NCBI GenBank assembly: GCA_021404565.1
Contig: JAAWWF010000017.1
Coordinates: 1-64,000 of the forward strand
DNA: 64,000 nt
Source of the DNA: Roseivirga sp.
Lineage (GTDB): Bacteria > Bacteroidota > Bacteroidia > Cytophagales > Cyclobacteriaceae
Direction: 5' to 3'
A program made the position numbers and the translations under genes. Positions 1-8,651 of the stretch are shown here, piece after piece. The notes beneath the pieces were generated by a model. It saw only the letters and a program-made list of their open reading frames with translations, was not told the origin of the DNA and made no database searches. The stretch's first letter is position 1. Each line of letters starts with the position of its first letter.

Positions 1-345
1 GTAGAAAGTTCAACAAGGCTAGGGCACACGACTTCACTCTGTGGCCCTCTGTGCTCCTCTGAGGATCTTTGTGTTATAACTGAATAGGTCCCAGGTATCC
101 ACCCTAACAACACTAATCATCCAATTCCCTCCCCCGTCTGATCTTCGATGCTGAAAGGGTTTGTCTCCTGATCCACCCCAACACTAGATAACTAATCAAC
201 CAATCACTGATAACTCGCCCGTAGGACGCACATATTAAACCACTACAATACTGATTGGAATGTTACCTCTACACCTCGACAAACCTGATAACTTGTCAGT
301 GAAATATAGACTCTAAACCACTACAACCCCAATGGGAAAATCTGC
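1..345. other. Gene-free left edge with short decamer repeat
   Basis: No credible reading frame is visible on either strand. The only structure I see is four adjacent, degenerate 10-bp units at 35-74 with the core CTCTGTG. The exporter that reads leftwards ends at 346, so this stretch is its downstream region. No convincing terminator hairpin is visible in it. Confidence 0.6.
35..74. repeat. Four degenerate 10-bp CTCTGTG units
   Basis: The units CACTCTGTGG, CCCTCTGTGC, TCCTCTGAGG and ATCTTTGTGT follow each other without gaps. On the other strand they read as CACAGAG-type units. The array is short and imperfect, and its function is unknown. Confidence 0.5.
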
Positions 346-2142
346 CTACGCCTGAGTTCCGCTACCTTCTTCCTGCTGCAGCTGCTTTTCGTACAGCTCC
401 TTATACACCCCGTTGCTGGCAAGTAAGCTTTCATTGGTGCCCTGCTCTATAATATGGCCGTCATCCAGCACGATGATCTTATCCGCCAGTTTGGCAGAAG
501 ATACCCTGTGGGAGATAATCACCGAAGTACGGCCCTTCATGATTCTCGCCAGGCTATTCAAAATGGTGTTCTCCGTATTAGTATCCACGGCAGACAATGC
601 ATCATCCATAATCAGGATACTGGGGTTGCGCACAATAGCCCGCGCAATGGAAGTTCTTTGTTTCTGACCACCCGAAAGCGTGATGCCACGTTCACCCAGC
701 ATGGTTTGAAAACCCTCTGGGAAATCCTCTATGTTTTTATAAAGATCCGCATCCCTGGCCGCCTGAATGATTTGCTCTTTGGAAATATTGTCACCCCCAA
801 AAGCAATGTTGTCCTCTATTGTGTCCGAGAAAAGGAATATGTCCTGAGGTACATAGCCGATCTGTGTTCTCAGTGAAGCCAGGTTAAAGCTTCGGATGTC
901 ACGGCCATCTACGGAGATATCCCCGGTCGAGGCATCGTACATGCGACTGATCAGGTTAGCGATCGTACTCTTACCGGAGCCGGTAGTGCCAATAATCGCA
1001 ATAGACTCTCCAGCCTTTACATCAAAACTGATGTCCTTCAGTGCCACGATACCAGAATCCGGGTAAGTGAAATTCACATTTTTGAAGCTGATGTCACCAG
1101 CAATATCCGCTACCACATCCTCGGTAGATACAATGCTGTTTTCCTCCTGTAAAAATTCGTTGATGCGTTTTTGAGAGGCAGCAGCCCGTTGTATAATACT
1201 CGTAATCCAGCCGAGGGAGGTTACCGGCCAGGTGAGCATATTTACATAAATCACAAACTCGGCAATGTTTCCATAGCTGATTTGCCCTTGTATTACCTGG
1301 TTACCCCCAATATAAATGGTCAGGATCACACTCAACCCTATCAAGGCCATGATCAAAGGGAAAAACAAGGCATTTACAAAAATCAACCTGAGCGACTTAT
1401 GCTTATAATCTTCACTTTCCTTCAGAAAGGTACGGGCCGAATCACGCTCTCTCACAAACGACTTGATCACCCTGATACCGGAGAATGCCTCCTGTACAAA
1501 AGTCGAAAGGTTCGAAAGACTCTTTTGAATTTCTTCAGAGCGCTTGTTGATGATGTTGTTTACAAAGTAAATCCCTACAGAAAGCAGGGGCAGAGGCAAT
1601 AGTGCGTACATGGTGAGCTCAGCATTTACCCTGAGCATCTGGTAAATCACCATGGGGAAGAGAATAAGCAGATTGACCCCATACATAATAGCAGGCCCGA
1701 GGTACATCCGTACCCGACTCACATCTTCAGAGATACGGTTCATCAGATCACCCGTATTGTTCCTTCTGTAAAAGCTCAGTGGAAGTGACTGGTACTGCTC
1801 GTAGATTTCATTCTTCAGGTCATATTCAACCTTCCGCGACATCACAATGAGCGTCTGCCTGACAAGAAAGAGAAAAAAGCCTCTCAAAAGTGCCATCAGT
1901 ATCATGAGCGCTCCCAGAATCAGCACTCCCTTTTCCAGTTCATTGAAAATAGAAGAACTTAGCTCTCCACCCTCAAATACCCTGTAAAGCGTAAAGCTCT
2001 CTGTAACATAGTCGAGAGCATACCTTACCACACGTGCCGGCCATACAGCAAAATAATTGGAAATGACCAGGAACAGGAAACCTAAAAGCAGCAGATGCTT
2101 ATACTTATATAGGTACTTGTTTAAGTGACTTAATTCTTTCAC
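346..2142 (-). CDS. ABC exporter, MsbA/MdlA-like, fused permease-ATPase
   Basis: Type IV (MsbA-like) half-transporter that should export a lipid, peptide or drug across the inner membrane as a dimer. About six membrane segments fill residues 15-320, followed by the ATPase. Visible motifs are Walker A GTTGSGKST at 385-393, Q-loop Q433, signature LSGGQ at 489-493, Walker B ending in D513 and the H-loop His545. The residue after the Walker B aspartate is D514, where a catalytic Glu is usual. This is typical of the degenerate half of heterodimeric exporters such as TM287 or MdlA, yet no partner gene lies beside it. Length (598 aa) is normal. The substrate cannot be told from sequence. Confidence 0.9.
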   Translation of the reverse strand: MKELSHLNKYLYKYKHLLLLGFLFLVISNYFAVWPARVVRYALDYVTESFTLYRVFEGGELSSSIFNELEKGVLILGALMILMALLRGFFLFLVRQTLIVMSRKVEYDLKNEIYEQYQSLPLSFYRRNNTGDLMNRISEDVSRVRMYLGPAIMYGVNLLILFPMVIYQMLRVNAELTMYALLPLPLLSVGIYFVNNIINKRSEEIQKSLSNLSTFVQEAFSGIRVIKSFVRERDSARTFLKESEDYKHKSLRLIFVNALFFPLIMALIGLSVILTIYIGGNQVIQGQISYGNIAEFVIYVNMLTWPVTSLGWITSIIQRAAASQKRINEFLQEENSIVSTEDVVADIAGDISFKNVNFTYPDSGIVALKDISFDVKAGESIAIIGTTGSGKSTIANLISRMYDASTGDISVDGRDIRSFNLASLRTQIGYVPQDIFLFSDTIEDNIAFGGDNISKEQIIQAARDADLYKNIEDFPEGFQTMLGERGITLSGGQKQRTSIARAIVRNPSILIMDDALSAVDTNTENTILNSLARIMKGRTSVIISHRVSSAKLADKIIVLDDGHIIEQGTNESLLASNGVYKELYEKQLQQEEGSGTQA

Positions 2143-2442
2143 GTTTTATTTAAGAGTCTGTCTATAAAGCCGGTGCCTGAAGAAGAATGTTCAAGATCAA
2201 AGCGTGCAAAGTTTCAAAAGGCGAAGCTCCCTTAAAGGAGCAGGTGTTTTTGAAATTAGCATAACGCAGATATTAAGCATTATGAACAGACACTATCTAA
2301 ACAGAAATGGCAAAACAAAGGTTGCCCGTGGGTCCTTTTATTATTTAGATAATGTTATTTTTTGGACTACTTTTGCGGGAAATGGAAATCGCCAAATCAG
2401 CAAGAGATGCGGCAAATATAAGTAAACTATAAAACGAAACTA
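2143..2442. other. Divergent intergenic region
   Basis: This 300-bp gap separates the leftward exporter from the rightward dehydrogenase. It holds a -7-like element for the latter at 2368-2375. Short frames crossing it show no family resemblance and I do not consider them genes. Confidence 0.5.
2368..2375 (+). promoter_or_regulatory. -7 element before the dehydrogenase
   Basis: TACTTTTG fits the Bacteroidota -7 consensus TAnnTTTG and lies 67 bp before the start codon. I see no good -33 TTG at the usual spacing. Confidence 0.35.
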
Positions 2443-3546
2443 ATGGTGGAAGTAAACAGCCCGGAAAAAGTAGGAAGCGTTTCAGTTTTTGCTGAAGCCT
2501 CCAGACTAGGACACGAGCAGGTAGTGTTTTGCCATGATGAACCAACAGGACTGAAAGCAATCATTGGCATTCACAATACCGTACTTGGCCCCTCATTGGG
2601 CGGTACCCGCATGTGGAATTATGCCACGGAAGAGGAGGCCGCAATTGATGTGCTCAGACTGTCTCGGGGTATGACCTATAAAGCGGCTATCTCTGGGCTT
2701 AACCTTGGAGGAGGTAAAGCGGTAGTCATCGGAGACCCTGCCCAACTAAAAAATGAAGCATTTCTCAGAAGGTTTGGAAAGTTTGTAGACAGCCTGGGTG
2801 GTAAATATATCACTGCTGAAGATATGAACATGAAAACCAGCGATATGGAATATATCGGCATGGAAACCAAACATGTTACCGGACTTCCTGTTGAAATGGG
2901 TGGTAGTGGCGACCCTTCACCTGTCACCGCTTATGGTGTATATGTAGGAATGAAGGCAGCTGCCAAAAAAGCCTATGGTTCAGATTCACTCAATGGCAAA
3001 AAAGTATCCGTTCAGGGAGTGGGGCAGGTAGGAATGTACCTGGTAGAACACCTGGTGAAAGAAGGAGCGGAGGTGTATATCACAGACATCAATCGTGACA
3101 AGCTCGCGGCTATCTCTAAAAACACCGGAGCCAAAGTGGTGGAACTTGACGAAATCTACGATCTGGATGTTGATATTTATGCCCCCTGTGCCATGGGAGC
3201 CACCATCAACGATGACAGCATCAGCAGGCTGAAATGCCAGGTGATAGCCGGAGCAGCCAACAATCAGCTCAAAGATGAGGTGAGACATGGTAACATGCTC
3301 ATCGATAGAGGTATGGTGTATGCCCCAGATTTTGTGATCAATGCCGGAGGAATTATCAATATTTCTTCAGAACTGAAAGGTGCATACAATAAAGAGCAAG
3401 CTTACTCGTGGACAGAGAAGATATTCGATACTTGTATGAATATCCTTGACAAAGCTGAAGCTGACAAAATACCTTCTCAGGAAGCTGCCATGCTTTTGGC
3501 TGAAAAGCGCATCGCAGATGTTGGGAAAATTAAACTTTCATTTTAA
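2443..3546 (+). CDS. Leucine/branched-chain amino acid dehydrogenase (Glu/Leu/Phe/Val DH family)
   Basis: NAD-dependent oxidative deamination of an aliphatic amino acid to its 2-oxoacid, in the cytoplasm. The N-terminal catalytic domain holds the two family lysines, K80 (MTYKAA) and K92 (GGGKAV). The Rossmann domain starts with GVGQVG at 192-197. At 367 aa it is the size of Leu/Val dehydrogenases rather than the 410-450 aa of glutamate dehydrogenases, so leucine or valine is the likely substrate (inference). It stands alone, bounded by its own promoter-like element and a strong terminator. Confidence 0.88.
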   Translation: MVEVNSPEKVGSVSVFAEASRLGHEQVVFCHDEPTGLKAIIGIHNTVLGPSLGGTRMWNYATEEEAAIDVLRLSRGMTYKAAISGLNLGGGKAVVIGDPAQLKNEAFLRRFGKFVDSLGGKYITAEDMNMKTSDMEYIGMETKHVTGLPVEMGGSGDPSPVTAYGVYVGMKAAAKKAYGSDSLNGKKVSVQGVGQVGMYLVEHLVKEGAEVYITDINRDKLAAISKNTGAKVVELDEIYDLDVDIYAPCAMGATINDDSISRLKCQVIAGAANNQLKDEVRHGNMLIDRGMVYAPDFVINAGGIINISSELKGAYNKEQAYSWTEKIFDTCMNILDKAEADKIPSQEAAMLLAEKRIADVGKIKLSF

Positions 3547-3552
3547 TATTGT

Positions 3553-3592
3553 TGTCTGTAGCTTCATATGCTACAGACACCTTTTTATTTTT
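3553..3592 (+). terminator. Intrinsic terminator after the dehydrogenase
   Basis: A perfect 10-bp stem (TGTCTGTAGC / GCTACAGACA) with a 7-nt loop is followed by a T-rich tract. The tract overlaps the presumed -7 element of the nusB operon. Confidence 0.85.
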
Positions 3593-3593
3593 G
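3586..3593 (+). promoter_or_regulatory. -7 element of the nusB operon
   Basis: TATTTTTG fits TAnnTTTG and lies 21 bp before the nusB start. It is made of the T-tract of the preceding terminator. No clear -33 element is seen. Confidence 0.35.
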
Positions 3594-3614
3594 GCCGTTC
3601 TTTAAATTACTGAA

Positions 3615-4793
3615 ATGCTCAATCGGAGATCTCTTAGAGTAAAAGCGATGCAAACGCTATTCGCCTTCGGACAATGTCTCGAGGCAAACTACAATATTGG
3701 CCTGGCTGAAATTGATGCTGCCTTTCAGCCTGACCTCAATTCCATGGATGCTCCGGATCATGAATTGCTCGATGCCAATAAGAAACAAGGCAAACGCGTA
3801 CTGGAGCATAAAGTGCGTGGCGCAGAACTAAATGAATCTGAAGCCATTTCCAAAGAAGCCGAGGCTGCTGCCAATAATGCCTACAAGAATTATTTACTGA
3901 ACCATAAGAAAGACTACGACCACTTTGCCAGGCAGATGGTGCTTGATGCAGAGTCTCTGGTAGATCGTTTTCTGGAAGTCATCAGCCTGATGATAGCCTG
4001 GTCTGACTATAGTAAGGTTGAGGCTGGTAAGAAAGCAAAGCTAAGCCCTGAAAGACTTTTGACAGGTGACTTTAACCTTTCTAAAAATGCTGTAGTTAAT
4101 TTTTTCAGAGAATCTTCCAAGGTACAGGTGGCCCTGGTTAAAAAAGATATCTCCTGGGAAAATGATGAGGACAGCATTAAAAGCTGGTTCAAGGATGTGG
4201 TTAAGAAAGACGATGCCTACGATAAGTACCGCAGAATCGCCAATCCATCATTCGATGATGACAAAAACATTGTGGATCACCTGATCAAGCAGCTCATTTT
4301 CAAAAATGAGATGATCCTGTCGATGTTTGAGGCAAAAGATATCTTCTGGGTAGAAAATAAGGCAATAGTACGCAGTCTTGTTACGCGCTCCATTCGCGAT
4401 CTGGATGCCCAAAGTATCCCCAAAGAGTTCAGACTCCCTGATTTTTCCAATAACTGGGAAGAAGATAAAGTTTTCTTCAACCTCGTATTTGAGGCAACCG
4501 TAGAAAACGATCGGGAGTATAGTGAGATGATTGCCGCGAAAACCAAAAACTGGGAAGTAGACAGGTTGGCCATAACCGACCAGATAATACTTAAAATGGC
4601 CATTGCAGAGCTACTGAATTTTCAGAGCATTCCTGTAAAGGTTACCATTAATGAGTATATTGAGCTCTCAAAAAATTACAGTACCCCTAAGAGTAAACAG
4701 TTCGTTAATGGAATTTTAGATGTTATTTCTGATGACCTTAAAGAATCTGGGAAACTAAAGAAGAGTGGAAGGGGCTTGTTAGACAATAAATAG
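3615..4793 (+). CDS. nusB: Transcription antitermination factor NusB, long Bacteroidota form
   Basis: RNA-binding factor that joins NusE (S10) on boxA to support antitermination of rRNA operons. The recognisable NusB fold is the C-terminal third, about residues 265-385 (DRLAITDQIILKMAIAEL, then VTINEYIELSKNYSTPKSKQFVNGIL). The first 250 residues are the extension found in Bacteroidota NusB; proteobacterial NusB is only about 140 aa. The extreme N-terminus (MLNRRSLRVKAMQTLFAF) also resembles a NusB start, so the long middle part is effectively an insertion. It opens a six-gene unit reaching coaE; the next gene follows after 9 bp. Confidence 0.92.
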   Translation: MLNRRSLRVKAMQTLFAFGQCLEANYNIGLAEIDAAFQPDLNSMDAPDHELLDANKKQGKRVLEHKVRGAELNESEAISKEAEAAANNAYKNYLLNHKKDYDHFARQMVLDAESLVDRFLEVISLMIAWSDYSKVEAGKKAKLSPERLLTGDFNLSKNAVVNFFRESSKVQVALVKKDISWENDEDSIKSWFKDVVKKDDAYDKYRRIANPSFDDDKNIVDHLIKQLIFKNEMILSMFEAKDIFWVENKAIVRSLVTRSIRDLDAQSIPKEFRLPDFSNNWEEDKVFFNLVFEATVENDREYSEMIAAKTKNWEVDRLAITDQIILKMAIAELLNFQSIPVKVTINEYIELSKNYSTPKSKQFVNGILDVISDDLKESGKLKKSGRGLLDNK

Positions 4794-4802
4794 CGTAAAG
4801 AA

Positions 4803-5108
4803 ATGAGTAAAGGATCGAGTAATGTTTTGGCATTTTTAATTGGAGCAGCCACAGGAGCTATTATTGGTATTCTGTATGCACCGGATAAAGGAGCTAATAC
4901 ACGAGACAAACTCTCTTATCAACTGGATAAGTATAAGAAACAGCTCGAAGAATTGCTGGACGACCTCATCAATGGTAAGACAGAGATTTCGTCTACCGCC
5001 AAAGAAGAAGGTAAAAAGGTGGTGTCTGAAGCAAGACAAAAAGCTGAACGTCTGCTCAGTGATGTGGATGATCTGATTGGTCAGATTAAATCCGGAGAAG
5101 AAGAATGA
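4803..5108 (+). CDS. YtxH-domain protein
   Basis: Small membrane-associated protein of the YtxH family, whose role is unknown. A single hydrophobic, Gly/Ala-rich segment at about residues 8-26 (FLIGAATGAIIGILYAPDKG) is followed by a charged helix likely to form a coiled coil (residues 30-95). The APDKG turn after the membrane segment is typical of YtxH proteins. It sits between nusB and the DUF1573 gene, with a 9-bp gap before it, and is likely co-transcribed with them. Confidence 0.8.
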   Translation: MSKGSSNVLAFLIGAATGAIIGILYAPDKGANTRDKLSYQLDKYKKQLEELLDDLINGKTEISSTAKEEGKKVVSEARQKAERLLSDVDDLIGQIKSGEEE

Positions 5109-5190
5109 ACCTAAAATGGATATTCATACCGGACGTTGTCTTCAACTGAGGCTTGAGTTCCAAAAACTATTGAAATAAAAACTATAAATC

Positions 5191-5700
5191 ATGAAAACAA
5201 GATTAAGCCTATTCTGTGTAGTAGCGTTACTCTTCGTAGCAAGCTCTTGCGGTAATGCTGATATGGAAAAGAGGGTTGCTAACCTCGAAAGAAGATTAAA
5301 CCAGCTTGAAAACAAAGGTGTGGTAAGAACACAGCCATCTACCCCCGTAGCTTCGCCTCAGGGTGTTGAAGAGCCTGTGGCTTCCAATGCATCTTTCAAG
5401 TGGGATAACACACTTTACAACTTTGGTACTATCAAACAAGGTGAAGTAGTAAACTACACTTTCAAATTTACCAACAACGGCACTGAGCCATTGCAAATTG
5501 CCAGCACTTCTGCTTCATGTGGTTGTACTGTGCCTAAGCATACCAAAGAGGCTATTCCTCCAGGTGGAACCGGTGAGATCGTTGTAAGATTTGACAGTAA
5601 AGGTAAGTCAGGTCAGCAAAGCCCTGTGATTACCGTAGTAGCCAATACAAGTCCAAGACAGACACGCTTGAACCTGCGTGGATTTGTTCAGACATCTTGA
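5191..5700 (+). CDS. DUF1573 lipoprotein
   Basis: Secreted lipoprotein: a hydrophobic signal sequence ends in a lipobox-like ASSC with the Cys at about residue 20. A short coiled-coil segment (MEKRVANLERRLNQLENKG) and a Pro/Val-rich linker follow. An Ig-like DUF1573 domain covers about residues 68-165 (YNFGTIKQGEVVNYTFKF, then ASCGCTVP). The function is not known; the family is very common in Bacteroidota cell envelopes. It follows the YtxH gene after 82 bp and precedes yajC by 18 bp. Confidence 0.88.
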   Translation: MKTRLSLFCVVALLFVASSCGNADMEKRVANLERRLNQLENKGVVRTQPSTPVASPQGVEEPVASNASFKWDNTLYNFGTIKQGEVVNYTFKFTNNGTEPLQIASTSASCGCTVPKHTKEAIPPGGTGEIVVRFDSKGKSGQQSPVITVVANTSPRQTRLNLRGFVQTS

Positions 5701-5718
5701 TAATTTTGATAGTATAGA

Positions 5719-6039
5719 ATGATTAATTCGATTTTATTACATGCCCCTGCAGGAGGCGGAGGATTTAATACACAGTCACTGATACTATTTGGTGGTATTG
5801 CTATTATCTTCTACTTCTTTATGATCCGTCCTCAACAGAAGAAGCAGAAGGATCAGAAAAACTTTATCAATGAAATTAAGAAAGGTGATCGGATTGTTAC
5901 TATCGGTGGTGTACACGGCCGTATAGCAGAACTTGACGATGAGACCGTAACCATTGATGTGGAAAAAGGAGCAAAAATAAAGTTTGAACGTTCAGCGATT
6001 TCATTGGAGGCGAGTAAAAAACTAGCGGATAAAAGCTAG
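5719..6039 (+). CDS. yajC: Sec translocon accessory subunit YajC
   Basis: Single-span inner-membrane protein that associates with SecDF and the Sec translocon. A Gly-rich N-terminus is followed by a membrane helix at about residues 20-40 (LILFGGIAIIFYFFMIRPQQKKQK). The IRPQQKK motif and the C-terminal KGDRIVTIGGVHGRI beta-barrel part are family hallmarks. Length (106 aa) is usual. The nearby secDF is not in this window; linkage to ybbR and coaE is common in this phylum. Confidence 0.95.
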   Translation: MINSILLHAPAGGGGFNTQSLILFGGIAIIFYFFMIRPQQKKQKDQKNFINEIKKGDRIVTIGGVHGRIAELDDETVTIDVEKGAKIKFERSAISLEASKKLADKS

Positions 6040-6049
6040 CTGAATCTCC

Positions 6050-7027
6050 TTGAGAAGCGCTGAGGAAATAATAGACAGACTTAAGGGCTCTTTCAACGCT
6101 CCGCGTACGAAAGACGAAAAAATAAAGGTGGTGGTATTTTGTATCATAATATCCACCACCTTTTGGTTTTTTAGTGCTCTGAACAAATCTGACTATGTTA
6201 CCCAGATAAATTACCCTATCGAGTTTCAGTACAATGAGGAGGTCTTTGTAGCCGTTGACCCGCTGCCAAGAAATGTTCGTCTGGAGGTTAGCGGAGGTGG
6301 TTGGGACCTCATGACTCGTTCCTTTGGCTTTGGGATGGAACCCATCCTCATCAGGTTGGATGACCCGACACAGGCAGGTTTCAAACTTGCCAGCTCCTTA
6401 AGAGGAGAAATTACGCCCAAACTAGATCCCGTGGCAGTCAATTTTATTCTCAGTGACTCTATCCTCTATCATATTGAAAGGAGAGTCACCAGAAGCATAC
6501 CTCTGGCTTATGACAGTGCCTCAATCTTGCTCGAAGGTGATTTCCGGCTGACCTCAGCCGTCTCTCTTAGCCCGGCTGCCATTCAGTTTACTGGACCTGA
6601 AAGTCTGGTGAATGCCCTACCTGATCCCTACATCATACCGGCTGCAGAAGATGCGGTAGATGAGTCTGTAGAAGAAAGCTTTGATATACCCCTGCCAGAA
6701 TCGGACCTTATCGTCAATGACTTGTCTGAGACAGTTATTAAGTTTGAGGTAGATGAGTTCGTCTCGTATCAGAGAAGTATACCTGTGATGAAGCTTAATT
6801 TTACTGACTCCACCCTGGCGCTCAGCCCTGCTGCTGTAGATGTGAGCTATAGTATCAAACGATCTGAAGAGGTAATGGCGGATTCGCTTGATATCATGCT
6901 GATTGCGGACTTTTATAGCTATAACGCTCAGGATTCTACTGTGAATGTATCTGTTGCGGTTAAAGCCACGCACATACAGGATTTGGTCATTCTGGAAGAA
7001 AAAATCAAAGTGACCCGGAATGAATAA
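6050..7027 (+). CDS. YbbR/CdaR-like domain protein
   Basis: Membrane-anchored protein with YbbR-like domains. A single membrane helix lies at about residues 24-44 (VVVFCIIISTTFWFFSALNK), then an extracytoplasmic part of beta-rich repeats (VEVSGGGWDLMTRSF; VQFTGPESLVNAL-type). The family includes CdaR, a regulator of c-di-AMP synthase in Firmicutes; here no cdaA is adjacent, so that role is not supported. Translation starts at TTG 6050, the only start giving the full N-terminus, 10 bp after yajC. Its 3' end overlaps coaE by 8 bp. Confidence 0.82.
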   Translation: MRSAEEIIDRLKGSFNAPRTKDEKIKVVVFCIIISTTFWFFSALNKSDYVTQINYPIEFQYNEEVFVAVDPLPRNVRLEVSGGGWDLMTRSFGFGMEPILIRLDDPTQAGFKLASSLRGEITPKLDPVAVNFILSDSILYHIERRVTRSIPLAYDSASILLEGDFRLTSAVSLSPAAIQFTGPESLVNALPDPYIIPAAEDAVDESVEESFDIPLPESDLIVNDLSETVIKFEVDEFVSYQRSIPVMKLNFTDSTLALSPAAVDVSYSIKRSEEVMADSLDIMLIADFYSYNAQDSTVNVSVAVKATHIQDLVILEEKIKVTRNE

Positions 7028-7619
7028 GCCAATACTCGTGGGGCTTACCGGAGGCATTGGTTCAGGGAAAACCACAGTTTCCCGTATGTTTAAAAGCCTG
7101 GGCGTTCCTGTCTACTATGCAGATGATCGGGGTAAGTGGCTCATGGTATCCGATCAACAACTCAAATCTCAGATCATTGAGGCCTTTGGAAAGGAGAGCT
7201 ACGATAGTGAGGCAGGGCTCAATAGAGCATACCTGGCGCAAAGAGTCTTTTCAAATGACGAAGAGCTGCTAAGGCTCAATGAGCTGGTGCATCCTGCGGT
7301 AGGGCGTGATTTTGAGGTCTGGGTTCAACAGTATGCTGACAAATCTTACCTGATCAAAGAAGCAGCCCTGATCTTTGAGGGAGGCTCTTATAAGCATCTG
7401 GATAAGATCATCACGGTATCCGCTACCAAAGACGAACGCGTGCATAGAGTACTACTGCGCGACCTCCAGCGAAGCAGGGAACAGGTACTTGCGATTATGG
7501 AAAAGCAGCTGAGCGAAAATGAGCGGAAGCGAAGGTCAGATTATATCATAGATAATAATGGCAAGAAACTCGTCATTCCCCAGGTGCTCAAAATTGACGA
7601 GGAACTCAGGGGCTTGTAG
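7020..7619 (+). CDS. coaE: Dephospho-CoA kinase
   Basis: Phosphorylates the 3'-hydroxyl of dephospho-CoA, the last step of coenzyme A synthesis, in the cytoplasm. The P-loop GLTGGIGSGKT spans residues 8-18. A DDR motif follows at 36-38, and the lid/core signature LVHPAVGRDF and KEAALIFE are present. Length (199 aa) is standard. The start codon lies inside the end of the ybbR gene (8-bp overlap), implying translational coupling. It is the last gene of the nusB operon; what follows is an accessory region. Confidence 0.95.
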   Translation: MNKPILVGLTGGIGSGKTTVSRMFKSLGVPVYYADDRGKWLMVSDQQLKSQIIEAFGKESYDSEAGLNRAYLAQRVFSNDEELLRLNELVHPAVGRDFEVWVQQYADKSYLIKEAALIFEGGSYKHLDKIITVSATKDERVHRVLLRDLQRSREQVLAIMEKQLSENERKRRSDYIIDNNGKKLVIPQVLKIDEELRGL

Positions 7620-7756
7620 CCAGTAGCACTTCAATCAATAATCTTTGACTGAGAATCTCGCGTAACTCCATTCAATGGTATTACACGCCTTCCCTTTCCC
7701 TCTTCCAGGGGGAACACAAGGGGGGGGGCTCTTCTGGAGAATACGAGGGGTGAGAC

Positions 7757-8014
7757 TCAGCTAGCTACTGAGCCCAGGGAAATCTGGTCCTGGTAAAACT
7801 TCATCCGGGAATGATTGAAGTCCAATGGGGTAATCTTTTCGATCAGGTCAAGTTTATGGTTGTAGAAAACCTCTACATAGGAGCCATGCAGCAGATACAA
7901 ATTGATTTTATAACCATAGTACCGTATGGCCACAATAAAACTAGCTTCAGTATAAAGCTGCCTTATCTGATCTTTTTGCTCCAATTCCAGAAAGTTGAAA
8001 AGGGAATGCTCCAT
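7757..8014 (-). CDS. Small hypothetical protein
   Basis: I do not recognise this 85-aa protein. It is soluble, without signal sequence or membrane segment, and rich in aromatic residues (IVAIRYYGYKINLYLLHGSYVEVFYNHKLDLIEKI). The pattern suggests a small alpha/beta fold. It follows the next hypothetical gene (8053-8436) on the same strand after 38 bp, so the two are probably one operon. A run of nine G lies just beyond its stop at 7720-7728. Confidence 0.55.
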   Translation of the reverse strand: MEHSLFNFLELEQKDQIRQLYTEASFIVAIRYYGYKINLYLLHGSYVEVFYNHKLDLIEKITPLDFNHSRMKFYQDQISLGSVAS

Positions 8015-8052
8015 AACTAAATATAGGGATTTACCTACTAAAGTCGGAGTCC

Positions 8053-8436
8053 TTAAGAATGCAAAGTGTGATAAAAAAGACTTTTCTCTGCAATAGTAGT
8101 CTTGTAGGCAAAAAGGTAAAGGCCTTTGCCCAGATATTCATTATGAGCAGACTTAAACACAAACGGGTAGCAATGCAATTCGCTCAGGGCCTGTATGGCG
8201 TCCTTAAAGGAAGAAGCACGCCAGTACTTCCAGTGTTTGCACTGCATGTCTTGCCTGATAAGCGCTTCGATTTTAACAATATTTTCCGCGGTGGTGATGC
8301 CTATACGCCAGACAAAGTTCTGATCCGCATAATACATATTATTGTCAATCCACTCTTTTATGCTCAGTTGCATAGCGCTCTCCTGAACACCAGTAGGAAA
8401 GTCAACTGAAGTTGACAATTGGTTGGTTAGTTCCAT
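8053..8436 (-). CDS. Hypothetical protein
   Basis: Unrecognised 127-aa soluble protein. The middle is helical (MQLSIKEWIDNNMYYADQNFVW, then ITTAENIVKIEALIRQDM) and the end is richer in strands and aromatics. No signal peptide or known motif is visible. It lies 38 bp upstream of the 85-aa gene on the same strand. A 16-bp inverted repeat (GTCAACT-GA-AGTTGAC, about 8400-8415) falls within its 5' coding end. Confidence rests on length, clean frame and operon-like spacing only. Confidence 0.55.
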   Translation of the reverse strand: MELTNQLSTSVDFPTGVQESAMQLSIKEWIDNNMYYADQNFVWRIGITTAENIVKIEALIRQDMQCKHWKYWRASSFKDAIQALSELHCYPFVFKSAHNEYLGKGLYLFAYKTTIAEKSLFYHTLHS

Positions 8437-8651
8437 TATATGGGCCTGTTAATATGTCGCGGTGCAATTGGTTGTCGATCAGATAGACCTGTTTATAAAT
8501 CTATGCCATTCGACAGTAGTGAATTAACGGCTTAAAAAACTAAGAATCAAGAATTTACAACTTAATTTGATGAATAGAGATGAGAGTTTATTGTACTCGG
8601 ATTAGAAATAAGGGGGCTTGCAGATAGGTTCTTGTTACAGAGAGGTATAAA

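Noticed and set aside
2204-2560. Short frames between the exporter and the dehydrogenase
   Set aside because: They overlap the promoter or the dehydrogenase start and show no conserved features.
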